Notes under the pieces: model-generated
Told to the model about the DNA's origin: nothing
Databases searched by the model: none
The model's input: only the letters and a program-made list of their open reading frames with translations
Program-made: the position numbers and the translations under genes
From: Frischella perrara
Lineage (GTDB): Bacteria; Pseudomonadota; Gammaproteobacteria; Enterobacterales; Orbaceae
Assembly: GCF_000807275.1 (NCBI RefSeq)
Contig: NZ_CP009056.1
Location: 2,605,192 to 2,669,191, forward strand
Length of the DNA: 64,000 nucleotides
Direction: 5' to 3'
In this document: positions 30,852 to 39,660 of the stretch, in pieces
How positions within the stretch are numbered: position 1 is the first letter of the stretch
How the letters are laid out: every line of letters starts with the position of its first letter

Positions 30852-31678
30852 GTCATGTAACGCCATCTAACCGCTATCAAAAACTCTTTGCCGAACTGGC
30901 ACAACAACAACGTGGTGCATTTGTTCCCTTCGTGGCAATAGGGGATCCTACTCCTGAATTATCACTTGATATAATTGATACTCTCGTTACTGCTGGTGCT
31001 GATGCGCTAGAATTGGGGATACCATTTTCCGATCCACTTGCCGATGGCCCTACTATTCAAGATGCCAACCTGCGTGCTTTTGCTGGTGGCATTAATGTCG
31101 CGAAGTGCTTTGAAATATTAACACAGATCCGTCAACGACATCCGACCATTCCAATTGGTTTATTAATCTATGCTAATTTAGTATTCAAAGCTGGCATTGA
31201 GAATTTTTATGCTCGTTGTGCAAAGGCAGGCATTGATTCGGTATTGATTGCGGACGTACCTTTGTCAGAATCGGCACCATTCCGACAAGCGGCTATTAAA
31301 TATAACATTGCACCGATTTTTATCTGCCCACCTAATGCCGATGATGATGTGATAAAAGCCATTGCAGAAAATGGACAAGGCTATACTTATTTGGTTTCCC
31401 GTGCTGGCGTTACCGGCACTGAAAACAAAGCGGATAAGCCACTGACACATTTATTAACAAAGCTAAAACAATATAACGCACCGCCGGCTATTCAAGGTTT
31501 TGGTATCTCAACCCCGCAACAGGTTAAGGAAGCTATTCAAGCTGGAGCATCTGGCGCCATAGCAGGATCTGCGACAGTCAAAATCATCGCTGAAAATCAA
31601 TCCAATCCAACTTTACTGCGCCAAAAATTAACACAGTTTGTGAGCACGATGAAAACCGCAACGAAGAGGGATGGCTAA
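30848..31678 (+). CDS. trpA: Tryptophan synthase alpha chain
   Basis: Cleaves indole-3-glycerol phosphate to indole and glyceraldehyde 3-phosphate. The 276 residues carry both catalytic acids: Glu in [19 protein letters not shown] and Asp in [24 protein letters not shown] and [11 protein letters not shown] follow. Last gene of the operon; a hairpin lies about 90 bp downstream. Confidence 0.97.
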   Translation: MSHVTPSNRYQKLFAELAQQQRGAFVPFVAIGDPTPELSLDIIDTLVTAGADALELGIPFSDPLADGPTIQDANLRAFAGGINVAKCFEILTQIRQRHPTIPIGLLIYANLVFKAGIENFYARCAKAGIDSVLIADVPLSESAPFRQAAIKYNIAPIFICPPNADDDVIKAIAENGQGYTYLVSRAGVTGTENKADKPLTHLLTKLKQYNAPPAIQGFGISTPQQVKEAIQAGASGAIAGSATVKIIAENQSNPTLLRQKLTQFVSTMKTATKRDG

Positions 31679-31767
31679 GTCCTAAATTTTAGTTAGTTAA
31701 CTCGATGCTATAAGTGCATTTTAAGTACAACTAACTTTTCAGGTGAATACATTGAGATGCTATTAAA

Positions 31768-31798
31768 GTAAAAGGGGGAATGAAATACCCCCCTTTAC
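31768..31798. terminator. Bidirectional hairpin between trpA and the T6SS island
   Basis: GTAAAAGGGGG (31768-31778) and CCCCCCTTTAC (31788-31798) form a GC-cored stem with one mismatch and a 9-nt loop. It lies between the convergent trpA and the 31859 gene. Read on the minus strand it is followed by TTTAATAG. It is the likely end point of both transcripts, and marks the left border of the island. Confidence 0.6.
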
Positions 31799-31858
31799 TA
31801 TTAATTTCAGTTATTAATTTCAGTTATTCATTTAACTTAGCATTTTCAATTGATATTA

Positions 31859-33124
31859 TTAAGATAATAACTTAGATTTGACAACCACTGATACACTAAC
31901 TTCATTCTCTTGACAGACAACTAATTGTTTATCTTCGCTATTCTGGGCATGTTCAATAGCAAGCGCAACGGCTGTGAAATAACCGCAGTTGCCGGTATGA
32001 CCAATCGTATTATCTAAATGATAAATATTTTTAAGCGTTGTACCTTGTTCATTTAATGTTGTCGCAATCTTTGGGATAAGCTCCGGTTCAATATGACTAT
32101 ACCAAATCGTATTCAATTCAGCCTCTTCTTTTGCTCCCCAAAGAACACCATTATGAATAACTTTATCAAGTTCTTGCCCTATTTCAGGTCGATGTAAACT
32201 AACCAATGGTATTGCCTGTGATTTAATAGCTTGTTTAACTAACGGTTTTGAAAGTAAACTCTCACTGGCCAGTAATAATGCACTAAAGGCCTCCCCTTCT
32301 TTTTCCTGTGGGAAATCAAATAAATGCAAAGAAACAACCAACAGCAGCGCTTCATTTTCATCATCAATCCATGTATCAATGAACTGACTGCTTTGTGCTG
32401 GATCAATAAAGCCAATACTAGCAAATTGATAAGTGGAAAACTGTTTTTTCCATAATGCTTGTAAATGTTTTTGATCTAATTGTGAATCAAGGCAAAATCG
32501 AACATGAAGTGGATACTTATGCCAAGGTTCATCAAGAAAAGCAGCGATTTGTTTATAAAACCGTTCTAATAAATAGCTTACCCGAATATCAATGGCAGAG
32601 GATTTAATGGGCTCTTCCAGTGCCAACTTAGCATGTAAGATAGCTTGAGTTCCTTGTAAAGGCTCCTTACTTTGAAGAAAAGCCCCTTCTTGGGTAATTT
32701 TACGAGCGGTATCTTGATACCCTTGTTCTGTGTAAAGTCCGTTGAAAATAACATATAAAGGCTGCTGACCGAGTTCAGTCATTTGAGCATATTGTGTATC
32801 ATATAATTTATTCCAACCAATGGTATATCTTTTAAGATTTTGCACGCAATATAACCAAAAACTGGAAACGACAGCCCAAAATAACAAAGGAATAAACACA
32901 ATCCCGCCCAAAAACCAATTATTTGATATAGTATGATTAATACTTATAAAAAAAGTAATTGTTGTTCCAATTATTACAAAAACAACCAACAATAAAGGCC
33001 ATATCCACCAATGAGGGAATTTAGGTAAGGTTTTTCTTTCAGGAAGTAATGCAAAATCAATGGCCACCTTATTTAATCCCCACATTAGATAATGAAGTAA
33101 ATAATACACAGCCACATCCAGCAT
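31859..33124 (-). CDS. T6SS-associated membrane protein next to PAAR, function unknown
   Basis: I do not recognise this 421-residue family with certainty. ATG 33124 is chosen because GAAGG sits 5 nt upstream; an earlier TTG (33136) and a later ATG (33085) are possible. Two transmembrane helices lie near residues 40-62 and 72-96, leaving a large C-terminal domain. That domain contains GEAFSALLLASESLL and NTIGHTGNCGYFTAVALAIEHA. These two patterns resemble the C-terminal half of thiolase-fold ketosynthase-like proteins, but I see no complete Cys-His-His set. The first 56 bp overlap the end of the PAAR gene, so the two are translated together. A role in loading or anchoring a PAAR-borne effector is only a guess. 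Confidence 0.6.
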   Translation of the reverse strand: MLDVAVYYLLHYLMWGLNKVAIDFALLPERKTLPKFPHWWIWPLLLVVFVIIGTTITFFISINHTISNNWFLGGIVFIPLLFWAVVSSFWLYCVQNLKRYTIGWNKLYDTQYAQMTELGQQPLYVIFNGLYTEQGYQDTARKITQEGAFLQSKEPLQGTQAILHAKLALEEPIKSSAIDIRVSYLLERFYKQIAAFLDEPWHKYPLHVRFCLDSQLDQKHLQALWKKQFSTYQFASIGFIDPAQSSQFIDTWIDDENEALLLVVSLHLFDFPQEKEGEAFSALLLASESLLSKPLVKQAIKSQAIPLVSLHRPEIGQELDKVIHNGVLWGAKEEAELNTIWYSHIEPELIPKIATTLNEQGTTLKNIYHLDNTIGHTGNCGYFTAVALAIEHAQNSEDKQLVVCQENEVSVSVVVKSKLLS

Positions 33125-33332
33125 GATGACCTTCAAGAGCTATAGGTTTTCCTTGATCTTTCATTCGACTATCGCCTTCAATAATAGCGGTAACACCATG
33201 CCCTTTTTTCGGACAACTGACTAAATCACCTACTCGCGCAACACCTTTACCTTTAACTATCATAGTCGTTGATGCTGAGATCACCTTTCCACCATGATCC
33301 GTGCTATCACCAAGTCTAATGACATATCGCAT
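33069..33332 (-). CDS. PAAR-domain protein (T6SS spike tip)
   Basis: An 87-residue PAAR-repeat protein that caps the VgrG trimer and sharpens the T6SS spike. It shows the PAAR pattern: RLGDSTDHGGKVISAS, VARVGDLVSCPKKGHG, ITAIIEGDS-like turns, and ALEGHHAGCGCVL with Cys/His residues for the zinc at the tip. It has no fused toxin domain. It is downstream of the effector array in the same orientation as vgrG, and overlaps the next gene by 56 bp. Confidence 0.92.
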   Translation of the reverse strand: MRYVIRLGDSTDHGGKVISASTTMIVKGKGVARVGDLVSCPKKGHGVTAIIEGDSRMKDQGKPIALEGHHAGCGCVLFTSLSNVGIK

Positions 33333-33540
33333 TCTTTCTCCTTATTGTTTACTTATTATTGCTGTTTTTATCTTTAAGACACTTCCCGAAGAAGACTATT
33401 CCTACCAATAATTAACGTTAATTTTTTTATAACGCATTCTCATTAATTCTAAAAATCAGATTTTTATTTACTCATGCGGATTTCTATCAGAAAGCGGAAT
33501 AACATAATACCAATTACACCAACGTTTATATTCACAACTT

Positions 33541-33576
33541 TTTAATACTATTAATTCATTTAATACTATTAATTCA
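33541..33576. repeat. 18-bp perfect tandem repeat
   Basis: TTTAATACTATTAATTCA occurs twice without a gap (33541-33558, 33559-33576). It lies in the 295-bp gap between the PAAR gene and the first lipoprotein paralog. That gap is otherwise AT-rich, without an ORF or recognised promoter. Confidence 0.8.
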
Positions 33577-33627
33577 ATCTACCACGATCTTGGTTAGCAT
33601 AAAAATAAATTGTTAATAGCCATTATG

Positions 33628-34299
33628 TTAGCTAGAAGACGCCCATTTATAAGTTAGGCTCACCCCTTCGATTGACTCCAATTTACGTTTACTTAAGATT
33701 CGATAACGATGAATACCATCTATTAATCCTTCTGTTGTGACTTCTTTGGGATAACCAAAGCGTTTATATACCGTTGGATCTTTCATCCAGTCTGGAACAT
33801 TTTTCACATAATAAGTAATGTATACTTTACGCTCTTTGTTACCATTATCGCTATTAAGAACATCTTCAATTATATTGGCAGAGTTTACTACTATCCGCCC
33901 AAAACAAAAATTAGTTTGATCATTAAAATCGTCAAAATATTGTCGACCTAAATTAGTGAGATTATAACGGTAGATAGGTTTACCCCAACTTCTTGCCACT
34001 TGCTCCTCGGTAAATAAACCGAATTGACTAAATAAATGCAAATTTTCATTTGTTAAACGATTAAGATGTGCTTCTTGATTTTTGGGTGAAAGGGGCTGAA
34101 ATTCGCCCTCCATATAATGGATGGTATAGGGATACATTGATTTCGAGATATTCCCCACTATTAAGCAAATTGCTTTATTGCCAGATGGGTTATTTTTATC
34201 ATAAAGTCTCTGAATTTTTTCTTCATATGGATAAGTATCGAAAAAAGAGAAATATAATGCCATTATTAACATTAAGCCAACTGATAATCGTTTTATCAT
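33628..34299 (-). CDS. Divergent immunity-lipoprotein paralog without lipobox
   Basis: A 223-residue member of the lipoprotein family repeated through the island, and the most diverged copy. The hydrophobic N-terminus ends FSFFDTYPYEEKIQ where the other six have LTGCDSYPYK: the lipidated Cys is Phe. It would remain an uncleaved membrane anchor or be processed differently. The shared core is kept: SGNKAICLIVGNI, GRQYFDDF, TNFCFGRIVVNS, VPDWMKDPTVYKRFGYPKE and YKWASS. No toxin gene precedes it directly; the next gene upstream is another paralog. Possibly an old, orphan immunity gene. Confidence 0.7.
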   Translation of the reverse strand: MIKRLSVGLMLIMALYFSFFDTYPYEEKIQRLYDKNNPSGNKAICLIVGNISKSMYPYTIHYMEGEFQPLSPKNQEAHLNRLTNENLHLFSQFGLFTEEQVARSWGKPIYRYNLTNLGRQYFDDFNDQTNFCFGRIVVNSANIIEDVLNSDNGNKERKVYITYYVKNVPDWMKDPTVYKRFGYPKEVTTEGLIDGIHRYRILSKRKLESIEGVSLTYKWASSS

Positions 34300-34488
34300 C
34301 TACCGCTCCTTTGTTAATTATTAGTATAGTATTAAGCCAATGAGGATGATGAAATGTCTTTATTTCCTACGTTTTTCATTTGACCAATAATTTATTGACT
34401 TCGCAACTACATTTTTATTAGTAAGCACACTTATCCAAAAAATTAAAAATGATAATTGTAAAGCTTAATCAACTGATTGCTGAGTTTT

Positions 34489-35172
34489 TTAATCTTCATC
34501 ATCGTTTGAAGATGCCCATTGATATCTTCTATTCACACCTGCAATTGACTTTAATTTTCCTTTACCTAATACTCGATAACTATGAAATCCTTCAAACGAC
34601 TCTCCTGTTGCAACTTCTTTTGGATAACGAAAAAGCTGATACACTGCCGGCTCTTTTACCCAGTCCGGGATATTCTCCACATGATAGGTAATATACACAT
34701 CACGCTCTTTTCCTCCCCCGACTCCATTAGTAACATCTTTAGTCCGAATAATAGAGTCCACCACTATCCGACCAAAACAGAAATTTGTCTCACCCAATCC
34801 CCAGTCAACATATTGTCGACCTAAATCGGTTAAATCATAACGATATAGCGGTTTACCATCAGTCTCACCTACCCATTCCTCGGTAAAAAATCCCCGTTCA
34901 GCAAAGAAGTGCAAAGTTTCGTTTTTTAAACGATTATAAAAGGGTTTTAGTCTATCATTTGAATAGGGCAATTCCTCCCCTTCTATATGATAGGTAGTAT
35001 AAGGGTACATGTCTCGTTTAATATCTCCAACCATCATACAAATCGCTTTATTGCCTGACTGATTATTCCGGTCATAAATCTTTTGAATATCTGTCTTATA
35101 GGGATACGAATCACATCCGGTTAACCCCAATACTATTACCCCCCATAATGCTATTACCCATCGTTTATTCAT
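34489..35172 (-). CDS. Putative immunity lipoprotein, copy 2 (orphan)
   Basis: 227 residues with lipoprotein signal LIVLGLTGC-type (VIVLGLTGCDSYPYK); Cys at about residue 20 followed by Asp. The core is SGNKAICMMVGDIKRDMYPY, FFAERGFFTEEWVGETDGK, GETNFCFGRIVVDS and IPDWVKEPAVYQLFRYPKEVATGESFEG. The segment after the signal (HIEGEELPYSNDRLKPFYN) differs from other copies. AGAGGATAAAAG precedes the ATG. Upstream there is only a toxin tail of about 75 codons, so this gene has lost its partner. Confidence 0.75.
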   Translation of the reverse strand: MNKRWVIALWGVIVLGLTGCDSYPYKTDIQKIYDRNNQSGNKAICMMVGDIKRDMYPYTTYHIEGEELPYSNDRLKPFYNRLKNETLHFFAERGFFTEEWVGETDGKPLYRYDLTDLGRQYVDWGLGETNFCFGRIVVDSIIRTKDVTNGVGGGKERDVYITYHVENIPDWVKEPAVYQLFRYPKEVATGESFEGFHSYRVLGKGKLKSIAGVNRRYQWASSNDDED

Positions 35173-35188
35173 CTTTTATCCTCTCCCA

Positions 35189-35422
35189 TTAATCTTTTTT
35201 ATAGTGGTAAGTCAGTAAGTACGGTATTATTTGCTGACCATTTTCATCTTGCTCTCCATTTGGCCAATAATTAATAGCTACCTCAACTTCATGGTCACCC
35301 TTGATTTGGCCAATACACTGCTTAATTACAAATAACCCTGTCTGAGAATCATTTGTAGGGTTTTCATTCTCTGGCGACGGTGTATAGGAGCCGGCAGGTC
35401 TGCCCTGTTGCTAAAGACACAT
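35189..35422 (-). pseudogene. C-terminal fragment of a VasX-like toxin gene
   Basis: Translation shows the toxin tail (NPTNDSQTGLFVIKQCIGQ, GDHEVEVAINYWPNGEQD, PYLLTYHYKKD) ending at the stop at 35189-35191, 16 bp before the lipoprotein start. Towards the 5' side a frame change separates a SLATGQT match from the PSPENENPTND part. Homology then ends at the boundary element, at a shared CATTAA (about 35420-35425). All of the toxin core is missing. Confidence 0.85.
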
Positions 35423-35501
35423 TAAAGCTTCAGCATTCTACGACCGAATGCTGACAGATGAGTATCGTTACCAAAGACATTAAAAAAGATAATAGTAATG
35501 C
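35416..35501 (-). repeat. Cassette boundary element, copy 1
   Basis: Contains the inverted repeat TCAGCATTC (35430-35438) / GAATGCTGA (35446-35454) around TACGACC. GACACATTAAAG flanks one side, and AGATGAGTATCGTTACCAAAG with an A-run flanks the other. It lies between the end of lipoprotein copy 3 and the toxin tail fragment. Confidence 0.8.
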
Positions 35502-36212
35502 TTAATCGACTGATTGCTGAGTTTTTTCATCTTTATTTTTTTTGCTTGAAGATGCCCATTGATATCTTCTATTCACACCTGCAATTGACTTTAATTTTCC
35601 TTTACCTAATACTCGATAACTATGAAATCCTTCAAACGACTCCCCCGTTGCAACTTCTTTTGGATAACGAAAAAGCTGATACACTGCCGGCTCTTTTACC
35701 CAATCAGGAATATTCTCCACATGATAGGTGATATACACATCACGGATTGTACCTCCCCCTATACCGTTTATACCATCTTTAGTTCGTTTTATAGAATCCA
35801 CCACTATCCGACCAAAACAGAAATTTGTCTCACCCAATCCCCAGTCAACATATTGGCGACCTAAATCGGTTAGGTTATAACGATATAGCGGTTTACCATC
35901 AGTTTCCCCTACCCATTCCTCGGTAAAAAAGCCTCGTTCAGCAAAAAAGTGTAGAGTTTCATTTTTTAAACGATTAAAATATGCTCTTTGTGTTTTTGAT
36001 GAAAAAGGCAAATATTCCCCTTCCATATAATAAATAGTATAAGGGTACATGTCTCGTTTAATATCACCAACCATCATACAAATCGCTTTATTGCCTGACT
36101 GATTATTCCGGTCATAAATCTTTTGAATATCTGCCTTATAGGGATACGAGTCACACCCGGTTAACCCTAATACTATTACCCCCCATAATGCTATCACCCA
36201 TCGTTTATTCAT
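35502..36212 (-). CDS. Putative immunity lipoprotein, copy 3
   Basis: 236 residues; lipobox LTGCDSYPYK with Asp at +2, which in enterobacteria keeps a lipoprotein in the inner membrane. Distinguishing segment YYMEGEYLPFSSKTQRAYFN; the remainder is as in copy 2, with a Lys-rich C-terminus. It starts 16 bp after the type A truncated toxin gene (stop 36229). Assignment as immunity protein rests on this one-to-one pairing and on location, not on a known fold. Confidence 0.75.
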   Translation of the reverse strand: MNKRWVIALWGVIVLGLTGCDSYPYKADIQKIYDRNNQSGNKAICMMVGDIKRDMYPYTIYYMEGEYLPFSSKTQRAYFNRLKNETLHFFAERGFFTEEWVGETDGKPLYRYNLTDLGRQYVDWGLGETNFCFGRIVVDSIKRTKDGINGIGGGTIRDVYITYHVENIPDWVKEPAVYQLFRYPKEVATGESFEGFHSYRVLGKGKLKSIAGVNRRYQWASSSKKNKDEKTQQSVD

Positions 36213-36228
36213 CTTTTATCCTCTCCCA

Positions 36229-38820
36229 TTAATCTTTTCTATAGTGGTAAGTCAGTAAGTACGGCGTTATATCCTGACCATTTTCATCTTGCTCTCCATT
36301 TGGCCAATAATTAATAGCAACCTCAACTTCATGGTCCCCCTTGATTTGGCCAACACACTGCTTAATTAAAAATAACCCTATCTGTGAATCATTTGTAGGG
36401 CTTTCACTCTCTGACGACGGTGTAGAGACAGGTAAAGACTGCCCAGCTGCCAGACTCATTAACGCATTCCATTGCTGTTCATCATTGCTCACCTCTTTTA
36501 CTTCATTATCATCAAAACCATAATATTCTTTTTTTCCGTCTAGGGATTCTTTAATTATCGGCTTTAAGTTAGCCATTTCTTTAGTCGGAGTGATCTCTAA
36601 ATTCTGTTCACCATGTTTTATATTCAGAGTGTCCACTTGTCCACTATCTAATGTCGTAACCGTTATTGTTCCCTCAAACCATCCATTTTTCTTATTAAAA
36701 TCCGGTAATCTAAGGTCTAAATAAAGATCATAATCGGTATTTATAAAATCATACCAACTTGAATCAGTCTCAACCTTACAAACACCTCCTTTTACCGCCA
36801 GATAAAAATCCTGCTGTGATAACTTCATGCAAATCGGTGTCGGTAAGTAATAAAGCGGATATTTATTTTTATGGTCATAATTACCCAACATACTGCGGTT
36901 TAACCACTTATCCAACTCATCCCAATCACTTCCATCACTGTAGTAAATCGACTCAATTATCGCCGCACATGCCACTATCACTACTGCCGCTATCTGCCCA
37001 TAAAGCGGAAGCTTATTAATAGCAACACTCACAACAAAATTTATAAAACTCGTTACCAAATACACGCCTGCCCCAGTATTCCCATCACGATAACTTGAAA
37101 TTGCTTGCCCGAATGATATCGCCGAATCGATAATCGCAACTATACTAATTGCTTTACTTAATAAATCTGCTCTTTTTATGACTAAATAGAAACTAAACCT
37201 TGAACTTAAATATAAATCTAATTTCCCTAACGATGCTAAATTAGCAAACCTCGCTACCACATCCACTGCATTTAAGACTATTAAGGCTTTACTCGTATAT
37301 ATTCTAAATTGTACTGCCATTTTCATTGCCGGGTCATTTATCGTATCAAGCTGACTTTCTAAATTCTTTAATGTTTGCATCTGGAAGTAGACTGTTATTC
37401 CGCTTAATAACATTGTTGTCAAGCTGCTGATTGTTCTAATAAGAGGTGCATTGCGTTTATTGCGCGACAATGCTTTCGACAATTTTTCTATATCTTCACT
37501 ATCGTATACGGTATCACTCATCTCTATGATATAAGGTCTGAGTTCATTCATCTTCGACTTCGCCGGGCGCCCACCAGTGCGATGCAATATCGATTCAAAA
37601 TTCTGTTGCTCTTCCGCTGAATTAAAAAACGCTAACAGACTTACTTTCACTTTATCCCGGTTAATACTTCGGCTATTAGCATTTTCTACCTGCCAAATAC
37701 CGTCAATATTTTTACTAACTTGTAGCGTTTGACCTCCATTGGTTCTCATCTCTGAATTGAAAAAGAACGGCATCAATTCATGCATATTTTTCATATATTT
37801 GTTCAAGGCTCTGACTGTCATCTTCACTTCATATTGCAAAATACGCTCATTTGGGTTTCCCGTAAATAAATTCATTACCGTTAGAAAATGTTCACGTACC
37901 ATTAATTCGTTCAGTCTGACAGCATGCCTTGATGCTCTTATCACCCCGTCAACACTAGTGTTAAGCCATTTTTTCAGCAGTATCTCCAATACGGTATCTG
38001 TCTGAGATTCCGTTTCTGATATCATTTTTTCTTTTTGTGCTGTTATTGTATCCTTCACCGTGTTGAAAATAGTCTCGTTCGATATTACGCCGTCAGATTG
38101 CTGCTCCTCAGAAAGCGATTCACTCGCTTGCCTTTCCCGCATATTGTTAACTACTTTTCGGAAATAAAATTCCTCTTCATCCGCTATCGGTGATACGGTT
38201 GATTCGGTATCACCCAATAGGTAAAAATAAATCGACTGCTTATTTTCAAACAACATCGCCCATAGTGCGGATTGGATTGGCAATTCCATATTACCAACAC
38301 TACCACTATCAAATATTTGTAACACGTTTAATAAAAAACTAATATGCATATCAGAGCAGTTCGGCAAGACTTCATTACGCCAGAAAAATAAGCTGTTTAA
38401 CGTCTCCGGTAGCGCTTCTTTCTTCGCTCCGTCCTCCACTTGATAGTATTGTTTATCTTCTCCCCATAACCAAATCAGATAGTGATAATAATCTTGTGAG
38501 CTTTCATTTACATATTGATATAAAGACTGATAACCCGATTTTTCTAACGCTTCAAAATTTTCAATGGACGGCTGATTCAGTCGTTTTTGATGCTTATCCC
38601 AGTTATCCGCCACCGTTTTGTCGCCCAATTTATCTTTATAAGCACTTAAATTGTAAAAATGCACCACCATAACGCTGTTAACCTGGTTCGCTTCTTTACT
38701 GGTATGCGATTGATGATAGTGTGAAAGTAAAGCTGTTTGTTGTGCCTCACTTAAAGTAATGCTTCTATAATCCCCAAAGCCATTATTATTCTCAGTTTTA
38801 GGAATGGATAAACCATACAA
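36229..38820 (-). CDS. 5'-truncated VasX-like toxin, core type A
   Basis: An open frame of 863 residues from TTG 38820 that matches residues from about 562 onward of the full-length island toxins. The N-terminal VasX region with its CxxC motif is missing. Homology continues 5' of the TTG for about 30 bp (HYLLCQRLSLYG), then stops at the boundary element. Five hydrophobic segments lie near 459-480, 508-528, 556-575, 583-601 and 607-627, fitting a pore-forming core. The type A core differs from type B at about 221-290 and 451-600. Without the N-terminus it is unlikely to be loaded on VgrG. It may be a silent reserve of toxin sequence. No frameshift is seen. Confidence 0.8.
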   Translation of the reverse strand: MYGLSIPKTENNNGFGDYRSITLSEAQQTALLSHYHQSHTSKEANQVNSVMVVHFYNLSAYKDKLGDKTVADNWDKHQKRLNQPSIENFEALEKSGYQSLYQYVNESSQDYYHYLIWLWGEDKQYYQVEDGAKKEALPETLNSLFFWRNEVLPNCSDMHISFLLNVLQIFDSGSVGNMELPIQSALWAMLFENKQSIYFYLLGDTESTVSPIADEEEFYFRKVVNNMRERQASESLSEEQQSDGVISNETIFNTVKDTITAQKEKMISETESQTDTVLEILLKKWLNTSVDGVIRASRHAVRLNELMVREHFLTVMNLFTGNPNERILQYEVKMTVRALNKYMKNMHELMPFFFNSEMRTNGGQTLQVSKNIDGIWQVENANSRSINRDKVKVSLLAFFNSAEEQQNFESILHRTGGRPAKSKMNELRPYIIEMSDTVYDSEDIEKLSKALSRNKRNAPLIRTISSLTTMLLSGITVYFQMQTLKNLESQLDTINDPAMKMAVQFRIYTSKALIVLNAVDVVARFANLASLGKLDLYLSSRFSFYLVIKRADLLSKAISIVAIIDSAISFGQAISSYRDGNTGAGVYLVTSFINFVVSVAINKLPLYGQIAAVVIVACAAIIESIYYSDGSDWDELDKWLNRSMLGNYDHKNKYPLYYLPTPICMKLSQQDFYLAVKGGVCKVETDSSWYDFINTDYDLYLDLRLPDFNKKNGWFEGTITVTTLDSGQVDTLNIKHGEQNLEITPTKEMANLKPIIKESLDGKKEYYGFDDNEVKEVSNDEQQWNALMSLAAGQSLPVSTPSSESESPTNDSQIGLFLIKQCVGQIKGDHEVEVAINYWPNGEQDENGQDITPYLLTYHYRKD

Positions 38821-38850
38821 ACTTAAACGCTGACATAATAAATAATGATT

Positions 38851-38936
38851 GATACATTAAAGCGTCAGCATTCTACGACCGAATGCTGACAGACGAGTAT
38901 CGTTACCAAAGATATAAAAAAAGATAATAGCAATAC
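38851..38936 (-). repeat. Cassette boundary element, copy 2
   Basis: Inverted repeat GTCAGCATTC (38864-38873) / GAATGCTGAC (38881-38890), loop TACGACC. It is preceded by GATACATTAAAGC and followed by AGACGAGTATCGTTACCAAAG and an A-run. It directly joins the truncated type A toxin to the end of lipoprotein copy 4. Confidence 0.85.
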
Positions 38937-39644
38937 TTAATCAACTGATTGCTGAGTTTTTTCATCTCCATCATCGTTTGGAGATGCCCATTGATATCTT
39001 CTATTCACACCTGCAATTGACTTTAATTTTCCTTTACCTAATACTCGATAACTATGATATCCTTCAAACGACTCCCCTGTTGCAACTTCTTTTGGATAAC
39101 GATAACGCTGATACACTGCCGGCTCTTTTACCCAGTCAGGAATATTCTCCACATGATAGGTGATATACACATCACGAATTGTGCCACCTCCTATACCGTT
39201 TATACCATCTTTAGTCCGTTTAATAGAGTCCACCACTATCCGACCAAAGCAGAAATTTGTCTCACCCAATCCCCAGTCAACATATTGTCGACCTAAATCG
39301 GTTAAATCATAATGATATAGCTGTTTGCCATCAGTTTCACCCACCCATTCCTCGGTAAAAAAGCCTCGTTCAGCAAAAAAGTGTAGATTTTCATTTTTTA
39401 CACGATTGTGGAAAGATATTTGCGTTTTTTCTGAAAAAGGCAAATCTTCCCCTTCCATATGATAGGTTGTATAAGGGTACATGTTTCGTTTAATATCACC
39501 AACCATCATACAAATCGCTTTATTGCCTGACTGATTATTCCTGTCATAAATCTTTTGAATATCTGTCTTATAGGGATACGAGTCACATCCGGTTAATCCT
39601 AATACTATTACCCCCCATAATGCTATTACCCATCGTTTATTCAT
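38937..39644 (-). CDS. Putative immunity lipoprotein, copy 4
   Basis: 235 residues; lipobox LTGCDSYPYK with Asp at +2. Segment HMEGEDLPFSEKTQISFHNRV is shared with copies 5-7; the C-terminal half PKEVATGESFEGYHSYRV is shared with copies 2, 3 and 5. It starts 16 bp after the truncated type B toxin (stop 39661). It pairs a type B toxin with a C-terminal half that elsewhere follows type A toxins, so specificity does not simply follow the A/B class. Confidence 0.75.
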   Translation of the reverse strand: MNKRWVIALWGVIVLGLTGCDSYPYKTDIQKIYDRNNQSGNKAICMMVGDIKRNMYPYTTYHMEGEDLPFSEKTQISFHNRVKNENLHFFAERGFFTEEWVGETDGKQLYHYDLTDLGRQYVDWGLGETNFCFGRIVVDSIKRTKDGINGIGGGTIRDVYITYHVENIPDWVKEPAVYQRYRYPKEVATGESFEGYHSYRVLGKGKLKSIAGVNRRYQWASPNDDGDEKTQQSVD

Positions 39645-39660
39645 CTTTTATCCTCTCCCA

